A stretch of DNA of 64,000 nucleotides from Curtobacterium flaccumfaciens (GCA_029689965.1 CP121450.1:2914001-2978000); one strand, 5' to 3'; shown: positions 20,086-30,852, counted from the first letter of the stretch. Translations and numbers: made by a program. Notes: generated from the sequence alone by a model not told the origin.

Positions 20086-21255
20086 CTAGAAGCCGGCCTT
20101 GCCGGTCACGACGGCGCGGCCGACGACCAGCTTCTGGATCTCGTTGGTGCCCTCCTCGAAGCGCTGCGCGCGCGCGTCGCGGTAGACGCGCTCGATCGCG
20201 TTGCGCTTCCAGTAGCCCTGGCCGCCGTGCACCTGCAGGGCCTTGTCCGTGACGCGGGCGAGCATGTCGACCGCGACCATCTTCGACGCGCTCGAGAGCG
20301 TGCCGGCGTCGGGACGGCCGTCCTCGTAGGCACGCGCGGCCTCGAGCACGAGGGCGCGGGCGGCGGCGATGTCCGCGTAGTTCTCGGCGATGTAGAACTG
20401 GATCGCCTGGCGGGTGGAGAAGCTTCTTGCCGAACGTCTCGCGCTCGTTCGCGTACGCGACGGCGAGCTCGTTCGCCCGCTCGGCCAGGCCGACGGCGCT
20501 CATCGCGACCGAGACCCGGCTCGGCAGGAGGAAGCCGCCGAGTGCGACCTCGAGGCCCTGCCCTTCGTCACCCAGGCGGGCGGAGGCGGGGATCGGCGTC
20601 TCGGTGAAGCGGAGGATGGCGTGGTCGGTGCCACGGATGCCCATGGTGTCGGAGTCGTCGATCACCTCGGCGCCCGGCAGCCCACTGTTCGGCATGAGGA
20701 ACGCGACGGTGCCGTCCTGCCCGGTGGTGCCCTCGAGGCGCGCTGCGATGAGCCAGTAGTCCGCCTTGACGCCGAACGTGATGAGGTGCTTCTCGCCGTT
20801 CATCACGTAGGTGTCGCCCTCGCGACGCACCGTGGTGCGGATGTCCGCGCCGGTGCCGGCCGTGGCCTCGGTGAGCGTGAACGCGACGAGCTTGTCCCGG
20901 CGACGCTCGGCTTGACGACCTGCTCGATCTGCTCCGGCGTCGCGTACGGCTGCATGGCGCGCCAGGTGCCGTTGATGACGTGCACGAGCATGCGGATCGA
21001 GGCGTGCGAGCGGGAGACGACCTCCATGATCTCGAGGTAGCGCGAGAAGGGGATGCCCCGTCCGCCGAGCTCGGCCGGGGCTGCCAGGCTGAGCCAGCCC
21101 TTGTCCTTGAGCTCCTGGAACAGCTCGGGCGCGACCTGTCCGGTGCGCTCGATCTCCTCGGCCCACTCCTCGCCGCGACCGCGGACCCACTCGGTCACCT
21201 CGGCCTTGAGCTGCTGGAAGTCGGCCTCGGTCTGCGGCTCCATGACCATCGTCAT
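20086..21255 (-). CDS. Acyl-CoA dehydrogenase (AnsL-like), two frameshifts
   Basis: FAD-dependent acyl-CoA dehydrogenase family. N-terminal helical domain (LKAEVTEWVRGRGEEWAEE), middle beta domain (TLTEATAGTGADIRTT; NGEKHLITFGVKADYW) and C-terminal domain with VHGGQGYWKRNAIER and QRFEEGTNEIQ, which contains the likely catalytic Glu. One G is missing near 20907 and an extra base lies near 20424 (GAGAAGCTT for GAGAGCTT). Corrected length is 389 residues. ATG at 21255 starts three bases after the upstream stop with AAGGAGAACTGAGAG as binding site. In this context it likely acts on a cyclohexene-carboxyl-CoA intermediate, as dehydrogenase or dehydratase. Confidence 0.83.
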
Positions 21256-21258
21256 CTC

Positions 21259-24200
21259 TCAGTTCTCCTTCGTCGCGACGAGCGCGGCAGCCTGCTCCCG
21301 CAGGACGTTCTTCTGGACCTTGCCGACCGCGTTGCGCGGCAGCTCGGTGATGTACTCGAGCCGCTCCGGCCAGTAGTACTTGCTCACGCCGGCCTTGTCG
21401 AGCGCACGCTGCATCGACGCGAAGTCGAGCTGCTCGGCACCGGCGGCCGGCACGACGAACGCGCAGGCGCGCTCACCGAGGCGGGCATCCGGCATCGCCA
21501 CGATGGCCACGTCCGTGACGAGCGGGTGCTGGTACAGCAGGTTCTCGATCTCCACCACGGGATCTTCTCGCCGCCGCGGTTGATCACGTCCTTGACGCGC
21601 CCGGTGATCGACAGGAAGCCCTTGTCGGACACCTTCGCGAGGTCACCGGTGCGGTACCAGCCGTCCTCGGTGAAGACGTCGTCGGTCAGGTCGGGTCGGT
21701 CGAGGTACCCGTCGAACATCGTCGGCGAGAACAGCTCGAAGTTTCCCTCGGTGTCCGCCGGGAGCTCGTTGCCCTCGTCGTCGACGATGCGGATCGTGAT
21801 CCGGGCAGGGCCCGGCCGTCGTGTCCGTACGCGTCCGCCGGGTCGTCGGCGGGGCTGGACAGGGCGCCCAGGCAGGTCTCGCTCGTCCCGAAGGCGCCGA
21901 GGATCGCGCTGCCGAGGACCGTGCTCGCCCGCTGCGCGAGGGCACGCGGCACCGCCGCGCCGGTGGGCACGAAGATGCGGAGCGACTCCGGCTGCGGCGC
22001 GCCGGCCTCGACGAGGTCGACGAGGTCCGTCAGGAACGGCGTCGCGCACTGCACGAAGGTCGCCTTCGCGGCTCCGAACGCCTGCTCGAGGGCGACGGTG
22101 CCGTCCCACACCGGCTGGATGACCTGCGGCGCACCGAGGCGGAAGGCCAGGAGCATGCCGTACAGGAACCCGGTCTGGTGCGCGAGGGGCGACGGGATGT
22201 AGATCCGGTCCGCGCTCGTCAGGCCGGACTGCGCCACGTGCATCGCGGTCGCGAGTCCGAGCGTACGGTGCGGGTGCTGCACGCCCTTCGGCTCGCCGGT
22301 GGTGCCGGACGTGAAGAGCAGCTGGCAGACGTCGTCCGGACCGGGGGCGTGCGACCGGATCTGGTCGACGTCCACCTGGACCGAGTCGAGGGCGGTGTCG
22401 AAGTAGCGCCAGTTCCACTCGCTCGCGGCCACACGGTCGGCGGCGTCCGCCGGCAGCGGGGGCTGGTTCGTCGGGCTGTCCGCGTGGCCGCGGGCCTCGG
22501 ACCGGATGACGACCACGTGCTCGAGGGACAGCCGCCGCTTCTGCGCCCGTGCCTCGTCGACGACGTCGAGGAGCTCGAGCGCCGGCCGGCGCTTCCGGAA
22601 CACGTTCGGCAGGAACACCACACGGGCGCGGGACCGGGCGAGCGTCATCGTCGTCTCGCGGGGGCCGAACACGGGCATGATCGGCGTCGCGACGGCACCG
22701 ATCTGGATCGCACCGAGGGTGATCGACACGAACTCGCGCCAGTTCGGCAGCTGCATCGCCACGGACTCGCCCGTGCGCACGCCGAGCTCGAGGAGCAGCG
22801 CGGAGACCTTGTCGGCCTCGTCCTGCAGTTGCTTCCACGTCGTGTCGACGGGCTCCGGTCCGCCGACCTCGATCACGGCGAGCCCGTCGGGTCCTCCTGC
22901 GCGAGGGTGCGGACCTTCTCGCTGAGGACCAGCGGGTCGGCGTCGACGCCGGACAGCTCGGGCAGCTCGCTCGTCGTGGTCTCCTGTTCGTCGCCGAGGT
23001 CGGTGCGTTCGGTGGCGTCGATCCGGTCGTCGCGGACGACCTGGGCAGCGAGGGCGTCGCCGACCTCCATGTCGAGCCCGACCGAGTTCATCGCCTCGAG
23101 GAACGTCGGGTACGAGATCCGGTACGCCCGCGGGTAGGTGAGCGCGGAGACGCCGTCGGCCTTCGACGCGGCGACCGCCAGCGACATGAGCACGCGGTGG
23201 TCGTTGAACGACGACATCGGCGATCCGTGCAGCCCGCCCGGGCCGACACCCGTCACGCGGAGCTCGTCGGCGCCCTGCTCGGCGCGGCCGCCCATCCGGT
23301 TCAGCTGGAGCATCGCCGCCACGCGGTCGGACTCCTTCAGCCGGATGTGCGCCACGTTCCAGAGCCGGGTCGTGCCCTCGGCGAAGGTCGCCATGGTGGA
23401 CAGGATCGGCAGCAGGTCCGGGATGGGCTGGCAGTCGATGTCGAGGGGCTGCAGCGGCGAGCCGTCGTGCTCGATCCGGACGAAGCCGGTCTCCTCGTCG
23501 ATCCGCATCGGCACACCCATCGCGGTCGCGAGGTCGAGGAACTCGCTCTCCGGGTGGTCCGTCTCGGCGGTCGTGAACGACGTCATGCCGCGGAGGAGCA
23601 CGTTCGACTCACGGATGCCCGCGGCGGCGATGCCGAACGCGGCCGAGCCGATGTCCGGCGGGGTGACGTAGTCGTGCGGGGTCGCCTGCTGGTTCGCCGG
23701 GATGCGGTACTCGAGCCAGTCGTCGGAGACCTCGACCGTGAGGCCGAACTGCCGCATCATGCGGACCGTCAGCTCGACGTAGGGCTGCTCGTTGAGCCGT
23801 CCGCCGGTGATGTGGATGCGGGTCTCCTGCTCGGCGAAGGGCGCCACCAGGAGCAGGCCGGAGATCCACTGCGACAGGGTGCCTGCGATCGACACGTCCC
23901 CGCCGCGCGGACGCTTCGGCTGCACGGTGACCGGCGGGCAGTCGTTGGTCGACTCCAGCTCGATGCCCATCTGCGTCAGCGAGGTGAGGAGCGCCTTGAT
24001 CGGGCGACGCTGGAAGTACTTCATGCCGGAAAGCGTCATCGGCTTGTCCGCGAGGGACGCCAGCCCGGTCATGAAGTAGAGCGTGGTGCCGGAGGACCCA
24101 TGTTGAGGATGCCGTCGGCTCCGCGGGATCCGTGGTCGACGACGTCGGTCGCCTGGTAGCGACCGCCGAGACCGGTGACGTGGTATTCGTTCCCGCGGCG

Positions 24201-24395
24201 CTTGACGTCGACGCCGAGGGCACGGAGCGTGCCGACGGTCCATTCGACCTGCCGGGTCGCGCTGATCCCGGAGACGATGCTCGTCCCCTTCGCCAGCGAC
24301 GCGAGCACCAGCGCGCGGTGCGCGTGGTACTTCGAGACCGGGATGTCGAGCTCTCCGACGAGCGGTGCGGACGTACCGCGCACGACCAGCTGCAC
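21259..24395 (-). CDS. EPSP synthase-like / acyl-CoA ligase fusion (AnsJ-AnsK-like), four frameshifts
   Basis: Residues 1-~435 are an EPSP synthase homologue (VSKYHAHRALVLASLAKG, SSGTTLYFMTGLASL, SIAGTLSQWISGLLL, IRLKESDRVAAML, SFNDHRVLMSLAVA). Residues ~480-1046 are an AMP-forming CoA ligase (LLFTSGTTGEPKGVQHPH, GAFGTSETCLGALSS, GWYRTGDLAKV, NAVGKVQKN). No stop codon occurs in any frame across the ~170-base join, so the two are fused. One base is missing near 24099, 22880, 21806 and 21560; restoring four bases gives exactly 1047 codons. EPSPS positions normally SKS and the Arg after GNAGT are SKY and Tyr, so it is probably not an ordinary AroA. Start GTG follows GGGAAGAGGTACGC. First gene of the operon; inferred role: removal of shikimate oxygens and CoA activation. 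Confidence 0.8.
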
Positions 24396-24522
24396 GCGTA
24401 CCTCTTCCCTGTTGAGCGTCTCTACGGTACGCCCGGTGTGGATCTACTGTGAATCGGATCTGCACGACCGGGAGCGTCGTTCCTTGTGCGTGTCCGACAA
24501 GTCGACGGGCAGGATGTACAGC

Positions 24523-25651
24523 ATGGACATCCGCTTCACCGAGTCCCGCCCGTCGACGATCGGCGTCGAGTGGGAGCTCCCGCTGGTCGATCGGGACACC
24601 GGCGACCTCACCCCGCGCGCCCCCGCCGTCATCTCCGCCGTGCAGCAACGACTCGGTGACCACGACCGGGTGACGGAGGAGCTCCTGACGAACACCGTCG
24701 AGGTCGTCACCGGCGTGCACTCGCGCGTGCAGGACGCCACGAACGAGCTGTCCGGGATCATCGGCGAGGTCGTCGACGCCGCCGAACCTCTCGACGCGCA
24801 GGTCATGTGCGCCGGCACGCACCCGTTCGCCGTCTGGGACCAGCAGGAGATCACCCGGACAGCGAGCACTACACGACGCTCATCGACCGGACCCGGTGGT
24901 GGGGTCGGCAGATGCTCATCTGGGCGTGCACGTCCACGTGGGCATCGACGATCGCGACAAGGCGCTGCCGATCCTCGGCGCGATGCTCGCCTACGTGCCG
25001 CACCTGCAGGCGTTCACCGCGTCGAGCCCGTTCTGGGCCGGCATCGACACCGGGTACGCCTCGAACCGCGCGCTCATGTTCCAGCAGCTCCCCACCGGGG
25101 GTCTCCCGCCGCAGCTCGGTGCCTGGGCGAACTTCGAAGAGGTGGTGGACGACCTCACCCGCACCGGAGTCATCGAGGGGTTCAAGGACCTCCGCTGGGA
25201 CATCCGCCCCTCGCCGGGCTGGGGCACGCTCGAGAACCGGGTCTCCGACGGCATCTCCACGCTGCACGAGGTCGGGGCGGTCACCGCGCTCGTGCAGTGC
25301 CTCGTCACGACGATGTCCGACCGGCTGGACGCGGGCGAGACCCTGCCGACCATGCAGCCCTGGTTCATCCGCGAGAACAAGTGGCGCGCCGCCCGGTACG
25401 GCATGGAGGCGGACATCATCACGAACCCGGCCGGCGACGAGCGTTCCGTCACGGAGGAGGTGCACGACCTGGTGCAGCGGCTCGACCCGGTGGCGGAGCG
25501 CCTGGGCTGCCAGCAGGAGCTGCACCACCTCGACACGATGATCGCCGACGGGGCGTCCTACCAGCGGCAGCTCCGGGTCGCGCAGGAGAACGGCGGCGAC
25601 CTCCGCGCCGTCGTCCGTCACCTGGTCGGCGAGCTGCGCGACTCGCTCTGA
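24523..25651 (+). CDS. YbdK-type carboxylate-amine ligase (GCS2 family), two frameshifts
   Basis: Glutamate-cysteine ligase type 2 superfamily. Seen: IGVEWELPLVDRDTGDL near residue 11, the metal/substrate loop GVHVHVGIDDRDKAL, LRWDIRPSPGWGTLENRV, and NKWRAARYGMEADI near the end. Bases are missing near 24857 (CCC for CCCC) and 24911 (GGG for GGGG); corrected length 376 residues, like E. coli YbdK (372). ATG at 24523 follows CAGGATGTACAGC. YbdK has weak glutamate-cysteine ligase activity and no firmly known physiological role. Divergent from the CHC operon, sharing a ~127-base promoter region. Confidence 0.85.
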
Positions 25652-25680
25652 CGGGACCGCGCGCCCGTGCGGGGCGGGGA

Positions 25681-25845
25681 CCGTCCCGCACGTAGGAGGT
25701 CGTCCCGCGCGTCGGGCGCCGTTCCGCGCGTGGGCAGCCGTTCCGCGCGTGGGCAGCAGATTCGCGCGTAGGCGGTCGATTCGCGCGTAGGCGGTCGATT
25801 CGCGCGTAGGCGGCCGATTCTTTCGGCCCCCTACGCGCGATTCTG
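25681..25845. repeat. 19-bp tandem array (family B), reverse orientation
   Basis: About seven copies of GTCGATTCGCGCGTAGGCG, degenerating toward the gene at its left into CCGTTCCGCGCGTGGGCAG forms. This is the complement of the 14756 array. It ends in a stem-like GGCCGATTCTTTCGGCCCC and the flank ATTCTGCAT. The rest of 25652-25968 holds only this array and the palindrome at 25897. Confidence 0.85.
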
Positions 25846-25896
25846 CATTCCATTGCGGGCACGATGGGCAGGAACGTCGCGACGCGACGCCAGGAC

Positions 25897-25936
25897 GACT
25901 GGAGGCCCGTGGCGGGATCGCCACGGGCCTCCAGTC
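25897..25936. repeat. Dispersed long palindrome, copy 4
   Basis: Perfect 18-bp arms (GACTGGAGGCCCGTGGCG and complement) with a 4-base loop, between convergent YbdK-like and ffh genes. No U tract on either strand. Same family as at 3566. Confidence 0.9.
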
Positions 25937-25968
25937 TCGAAGGTGGTCGCGTCAGCGACCCAGGAACG

Positions 25969-27521
25969 TCAGCGCCCCAGGAACTTCTGCAGCGACTGCA
26001 GCTCTTCCTCGGTCGGCGCCTTGCCGCCCTTGCCGCCGCCGAAGCCGAAACCCGACCCCTTCGGTGCCTGCTGCTGCGGCTGCGCCGAGCCGCCGGCGGC
26101 GAGCGCCGCGCGCTTCGCGGGGTTGCCGACCTTCGACTTCTTCTTGTTGCCCTGCTGCTGCTTCTTGCCGCCGTGCATGCCCGGGATCGGCCCCATGCCC
26201 GGCATCTGCGGAACTCCGCCGCGGGCCACGGTCTTCATCATCTTCGCGGCCTGCTCGAACCGGTTCACGAGGGCGTTGACCTCGGTCACGGTCGACCCGG
26301 CGCCCTTCGCGATGCGCAGGCGACGGGAGCCGTTCAGGAGCTTCGGGAGCTCTCGCTCCTGCGGCGTCATCGACTGGATGATCGCCTCGGTGCGCACGAT
26401 CTCGCCCTCGTCGAAGTTGTCGAGCGCCTCGCGCATGCCCTTGGCGCCGGGGAGCATGCCGAGCATGCCCTTGATCGAGCCGGCCTTGCGGAGCTGCTGC
26501 ATCTGCTCGAGGAAGTCGTTGAGCGTGAAGGAGTCGCTCGCGATCTTCTCGGCGACCTTGCGCGCTTCGTCCTCGTCGAACGCCTGCTGCGCCTGCTCGA
26601 TCAGGGAGAGGATGTCGCCGAGGTCGAGGATGCGGCTCGCCATGCGGTCCGGGTGGAACGGCTCGAAGTCGTCGAGGCCCTCACCGGTGGACGCGAACAT
26701 GATCGGACGACCGGTCACGCTGGCGACCGACAGGGCCGCACCGCCGCGGGCGTCGCCGTCGAGCTTCGACAGGACGACACCGGTGAAGTCCACACCCTCT
26801 TGGAAGGCGCGGGCGGTGGCGACGGCGTCCTGACCGATCATCGCGTCGATGACGAACAGGACTTCGTCCGGGTCGACCGCCTTGCGGATGTTCGCGGCCT
26901 GCTTCATGAGCTCGGCGTCGACGCCGAGACGACCGGCGGTGTCCACGATGACGGTGTCGTACTGCTGGTCCTGCGCGGCCTTGATGGCGTTCTTCGCGAC
27001 CTTGACCGGGTCGCCGACGCCGTTGCCGGGCTCGGGCGCGAAGACGTGCACCCCGGCCTGCTCGCCGACGACCTGGAGCTGCTGCACGGCGTTCGGACGC
27101 TGGAGGTCCGCCGCGACGAGCATCGGCGTGTGGCCGTCCTTCTTGAGCCACTTGCCGAGCTTGCCCGCGAGGGTGGTCTTACCGGCACCCTGCAGGCCCG
27201 CGAGCATGATGACCGTCGGCGGTCGCTTCGCGAACTCGAGGCGACGCTGCTGGCCGCCGAGGATGCCGACGAGTTCCTCGTTGACGATCTGGACGACCTG
27301 CTGCGCCGGGTTCAGCGCGCGGTTGACCTCGTCGGAGAGGCCCGTTCGCGCACCGCGGCGGTGAACGCCTTGACGACCTCGAGCGCGACGTCGGCGTCGA
27401 GGAGCGCCCGCCGGATCTCGCGGACGGTGCCGTCGACGTCGGACGGAGTCAGCCGACCCTTGCTCCGCAGGTTGCGGAAGGTCTCGGTCAGCCGATCGGA
27501 GAGTGAACCGAATTGCGCCAT
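25969..27521 (-). CDS. ffh: Signal recognition particle protein Ffh, one frameshift
   Basis: GTPase of the signal recognition particle, targeting membrane proteins cotranslationally. N domain MAQFGSLSDRLTETFRNL, G domain motifs GLQGAGKTTLAGK, VDTAGRLG, SKLDGDARGG, then the Met-rich M domain (MQQLRKAGSIKGMLGMLPG) and a Gln/Gly/Lys-rich tail. A G is missing near 27345 in the N/G linker. Corrected length is 517 residues. Confidence 0.95.
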
Positions 27522-27695
27522 GATCCGTCGATTCTACAAGGCCCGCGCCGGACGCTCCGTGCGCGGTGCCGCCTCGCGCCCGGCCGCCGCTGTCGGCGGA
27601 GCAGGAATCGTCGGGTCGCTCGAGCGCACCTGAGGTCCTCTGCTCCATCGACGCGCGCCGACGGCGTGCACGTGACGACGACGTCGCGCGACGGT

Positions 27696-28357
27696 TCAGC
27701 GGAGGAGGACGCCGTCGGCGAGCTCGAGCGTCTCACCGAGACCGACGTCGACGACGACCGGAGCGCTCGAGGGCGCGCGATCGAGGGTGGGGAACCACTG
27801 CCTGTCGGGTGACACCAGGATCAGCAGCCCGTGGACGTCGCCGACGGCGGCGAAGTCGGCCGCGGGCGGGTTCCCGTACGGCTCGAGGCCCCACGGTCGG
27901 AGCACCTCGACCGCACCCGGGACGTCAGGGAGCGCGATGCCGATCTCACTCACCGGACCGGGAAGGGCTCGGCACCGACCGGCTGCGGGTCGGCGGGCAG
28001 GTCCCGTCGCTCGATGAGTTCGAGCAGTTGCCGGTCGGGTCCCTCGAAGTACACGGAGCGCGAGTTCCAGGTGGGCGGACCCTCGAACTCGTCCGCGGCG
28101 TCCGGCCCGGCGGTGCCGACGATCGTCGCCGTTCCGGCCAGCCGGGACCTGGCCGCGTCGAACGTGCCGGTGGGGACGGTGAACGCGAGGTGGTGCGCCC
28201 CGGTCATCTCGTCGAGCGCGCGGAAGACGAGCCGCGTCGTCCCCGCAGTCACCCGGATGGCGTCCGCATCGAGGTCCACGGCGCACCCGAGCCGTTCGTA
28301 GAACCGGGCGGTCTCGTCGAGCGAACGGGTGGCGAGCTGGACCTGGTCGATGCGCAT
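27696..28357 (-). CDS. VOC-family protein (glyoxalase/dioxygenase fold), one frameshift
   Basis: Two vicinal-oxygen-chelate half-domains. The first (MRIDQVQLATRSLDETARF to LLELIERRDLPAD, residues 1-130) looks like a glyoxalase module; the second (SEIGIALPDVPGAVEVLRPW to the end) is in another frame because one base, probably a C, is missing near 27958. Corrected length is 220 residues. ATG at 28357 is preceded by GGTGGAGGA. Substrate unknown. Monocistronic between ffh and a divergent membrane protein. Confidence 0.75.
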
Positions 28358-28416
28358 TCCTCCACCCGACACCCTCAACCGTGCTTCAGGTCAACCCACG
28401 GACTACCGTCCGGGCC

Positions 28417-28949
28417 ATGCGGCTGCAGGAGATCGACCGTGGCGGATGGGCGCGCGTGGCGGGTGCTGCTCTGCTGTGCGCGCTCGCGGCCAGCGTCTTC
28501 GCGTCGTCGTTCCCGATCGGCTGGCCGATCGACATCGTCATCGGAGCGGGCGTCGGCCTCGCGATCGCGGCGCTGATCGTGGGCGGTTGGGCAGGGACCG
28601 GAGGATACGCCGCGAACCGCGCACTCCGGGACTGGGTCCGCGGTGGTCCGAACCGGTCGGGATCACGACTCGGCGTCGGGTCCGCTGGCTGTCCGGGTTC
28701 ATCGACCGGACCGGGTGGTACGGGTGGCTCGCCGCGGTGACCGCCGTCCTCTTCACGCTCAGCGGCGTCGCCCAGCTGTTCCGGGCGACGGACTGGCAGG
28801 ACGTCGTCCTGGCGTTCTTCCCCGCCGCCACCTGGGCCGGTATCGCCCTGAACACGCTCACGGTCGAGCGTCGACACCTGCCGCGGGCGCGGGCGCTGTA
28901 CGAGGACGAGCTCGGCCGTGCGACGTGGCAGGACCTCCCGATCGTCTGA
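28417..28949 (+). CDS. Hypothetical four-helix membrane protein, one frameshift
   Basis: Not recognised. Two helices near the N-terminus (VAGAALLCALAASVFA; IDIVIGAGVGLAIAALIVGG), then after a frame change near 28650 two more (WLAAVTAVLFTLSGVAQLF; VVLAFFPAATWAGIAL) and a charged C-terminus. Corrected length 177 residues. It lies upstream of lipB with 45 bases between, so it may be cotranscribed, but no functional link is evident. Confidence 0.6.
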
Positions 28950-28994
28950 TCTCGTTGTTGGACGGAGTACAGAAACTGTCGTAGCCTGGCGCGC

Positions 28995-29691
28995 ATGCCG
29001 GAACTCGAGATCGTCCGACCACCGGGGCTGCTGGACTACGCGGAGGGGCTCGCACTCCAGCAGGACCTCCGCGCCGACGTCGTCGCGGGCCGCTCACCTG
29101 GCACCCTCGTCCTCTGCGAGCACCCGTCCGTGTACACCGCGGGCCGCCGCACCGAACCGTCGGACCTGCCGACCGACGGCGCCCCGGTGGTCGAGGTCGA
29201 CCGCGGCGGGCGGATCACCTGGCACGGGCCCGGCAGCTCGTGGCGTACCCGATCGTCCGCCTCGCCGAGCCACTCGACGTCGTGGCGTGGGTGCGCGACC
29301 TCGAGCAGGTGATCATCGACGCTGCCGCAGCGGTGGGCGTGCACGCCGAGCGGGTCGACGGCCGGAGCGGCGCCTGGACCACCCAGCAGGGCGGACGCGC
29401 CGCCGAGGGCGCCGCCACTGCGAAGGTCGGCGCCATCGGACTGCACGTCGCCGAGGGGGTGACGAGCCACGGCATCGCGATCAACTGCACGAACGCACTC
29501 GACGCCTACGCCGCGATCGTCCCTGCGGCATCGCCGACGCCGGCGTGACCACGCTCAGCGCAGCCGCCGGCCACACCGTGACGGTCGACGAGGTCGCCCC
29601 CATCGTCGCCGACCGCACGCAGGCCGCAGTCGACGGCATGCGCGACGGGAACCGGATCAGCAGCACCGCACGACAGGAGACCCTCGTATGA
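28995..29691 (+). CDS. lipB: Octanoyltransferase LipB, two frameshifts
   Basis: Transfers octanoate from acyl carrier protein to lipoyl domains. Motifs: [11 protein letters not shown], active-site region [20 protein letters not shown] with the general-base Lys, and the catalytic Cys in IVPCGIAD. One base is missing near 29235 (GGCAG instead of GGNCAG) and one C near 29524. Corrected length is 232 residues. The stop overlaps the lipA start (ATGA). Confidence 0.93.
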
Positions 29692-30670
29692 CCCTCGCCC
29701 CCGAAGGCCGTCGGATGCTCCGGGTCGAGGCCCGCAACGCCGAGACCCCGATCGAGACGAAGCCGAAGTGGATCAAGACCCGGGCGACGCAGGGGCCCGA
29801 GTTCCGCGAACTGTCCGGCCTGGTCCGGGACCAGCAGCTGCACACCGTCTGCCAGGAGGCCGGCTGCCCGAACATCTTCGAGTGCTGGGAGGACCGCGAG
29901 GCGACCTTCCTGATCGGCGGCTCGCAGTGCACCCGTCGCTGCGACTTCTGCCAGATCGACACCGGCCGGCCGGAACCGCTCGACCGCGACGAACCCCGCC
30001 GGGTCGCGGACTCGGTCGTGTCGATGGGACTGAAGTACGCGACCGTCACCGGCGTCGCCCGCGACGACCTGGAGGACGGCGGCTCCTGGCTGTACGCCGA
30101 GACCATCCGCCAGATCCACGAGCACTCCCCGGCACCGGCGTGGAGATCCTCGTTCCGGACTTCAACGGTCGACCGGACCAACTCGGCCAGGTGTTCGACG
30201 CCCGGCCCGAGGTCTTCGCGCACAACGTCGAGACCGTGCCGCGGATCTTCAAGCGCATCCGCCCGGCGTTCCGCTTCGAACGCTCGCTCGACGTCATCAC
30301 CCAGGGCCGCGACGCGGGGCTCGTCACGAAGTCGAACCTCATCCTCGGCATGGGCGAGGAACGCATCGAGATTGAGGACGCCCTGCAGCGCCTGTACGAC
30401 GCCGGCACGGACATCATCACGCTGACGCAGTACCTCCGCCCGTCGCCCCGGCACCTGCCGGTGGCCCGCTGGGTCAAGCCGGAGGAGTTCGTCGAGCTGC
30501 GCGAGATGGCGGAGCAGATGGGGTTCGCGGGCGTGCTCGCCGGGCCGCTCGTGCGCTCGTCCTACCGCGCCGGCCGACTGTGGGCACGCGCGACGGTCGC
30601 CCGTGGCGGCACGGTGCCGGAGCACCTGTCCCACCTGCTCGAGGCGGCACCGGGCCGCCAGGCGGTCTGA
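29688..30670 (+). CDS. lipA: Lipoyl synthase, one frameshift
   Basis: Radical SAM enzyme inserting two sulfurs into octanoyl groups. Auxiliary cluster ligands [13 protein letters not shown] and radical SAM cluster CTRRCDFC are both present, and the C-terminal RSSYRAG supplies the serine ligand. A C is missing near 30128 (CCCC for CCCCC). Corrected length is 327 residues. Translationally coupled to lipB. Confidence 0.95.
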
Positions 30671-30717
30671 CCGCCGCCGTCGACCGATCGACCGGCGGAC
30701 CGAGTCCCGGGACCGGG

Positions 30718-30832
30718 GCCGGACAGACCCGAGACTCGTGGGCCGCCGCCCGCGTCTCGGGGAGCGCGACACGACTCGCGGTCACCAGCGAGAAATCCGT
30801 CGCGCACAGCGAGACTCGGCCCGCTCGGCTCG
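30718..30832. repeat. CGAGACTCGG repeat element (family D), copy 1
   Basis: Contains CCGAGACTCG, an imperfect inner stem GCGACACGACTCGC / GCGAGAAATCCGTCGC and a closing CGAGACTCGG. Related elements lie at 33329-33420 and 45283-45358. Located 3' of lipA, before palindrome copy 5. Confidence 0.6.
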
Positions 30833-30852
30833 TGCGCCGCGGCACGACCACA

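Noticed and set aside
19139-21190. Apparent fusion of acyl-CoA dehydrogenase with the SDR
   Set aside because: The dehydrogenase C-terminus (QRFEEGTNEIQ, stop at 20086) lies in another frame, and the SDR has its own GTG start at 19999; the joined frame is a frameshift product.
21259-24395. EPSPS-like domain being the ordinary shikimate-pathway AroA
   Set aside because: Active-site changes, fusion to a CoA ligase and operon context argue against it; certainty needs a search for a second aroA in the genome.
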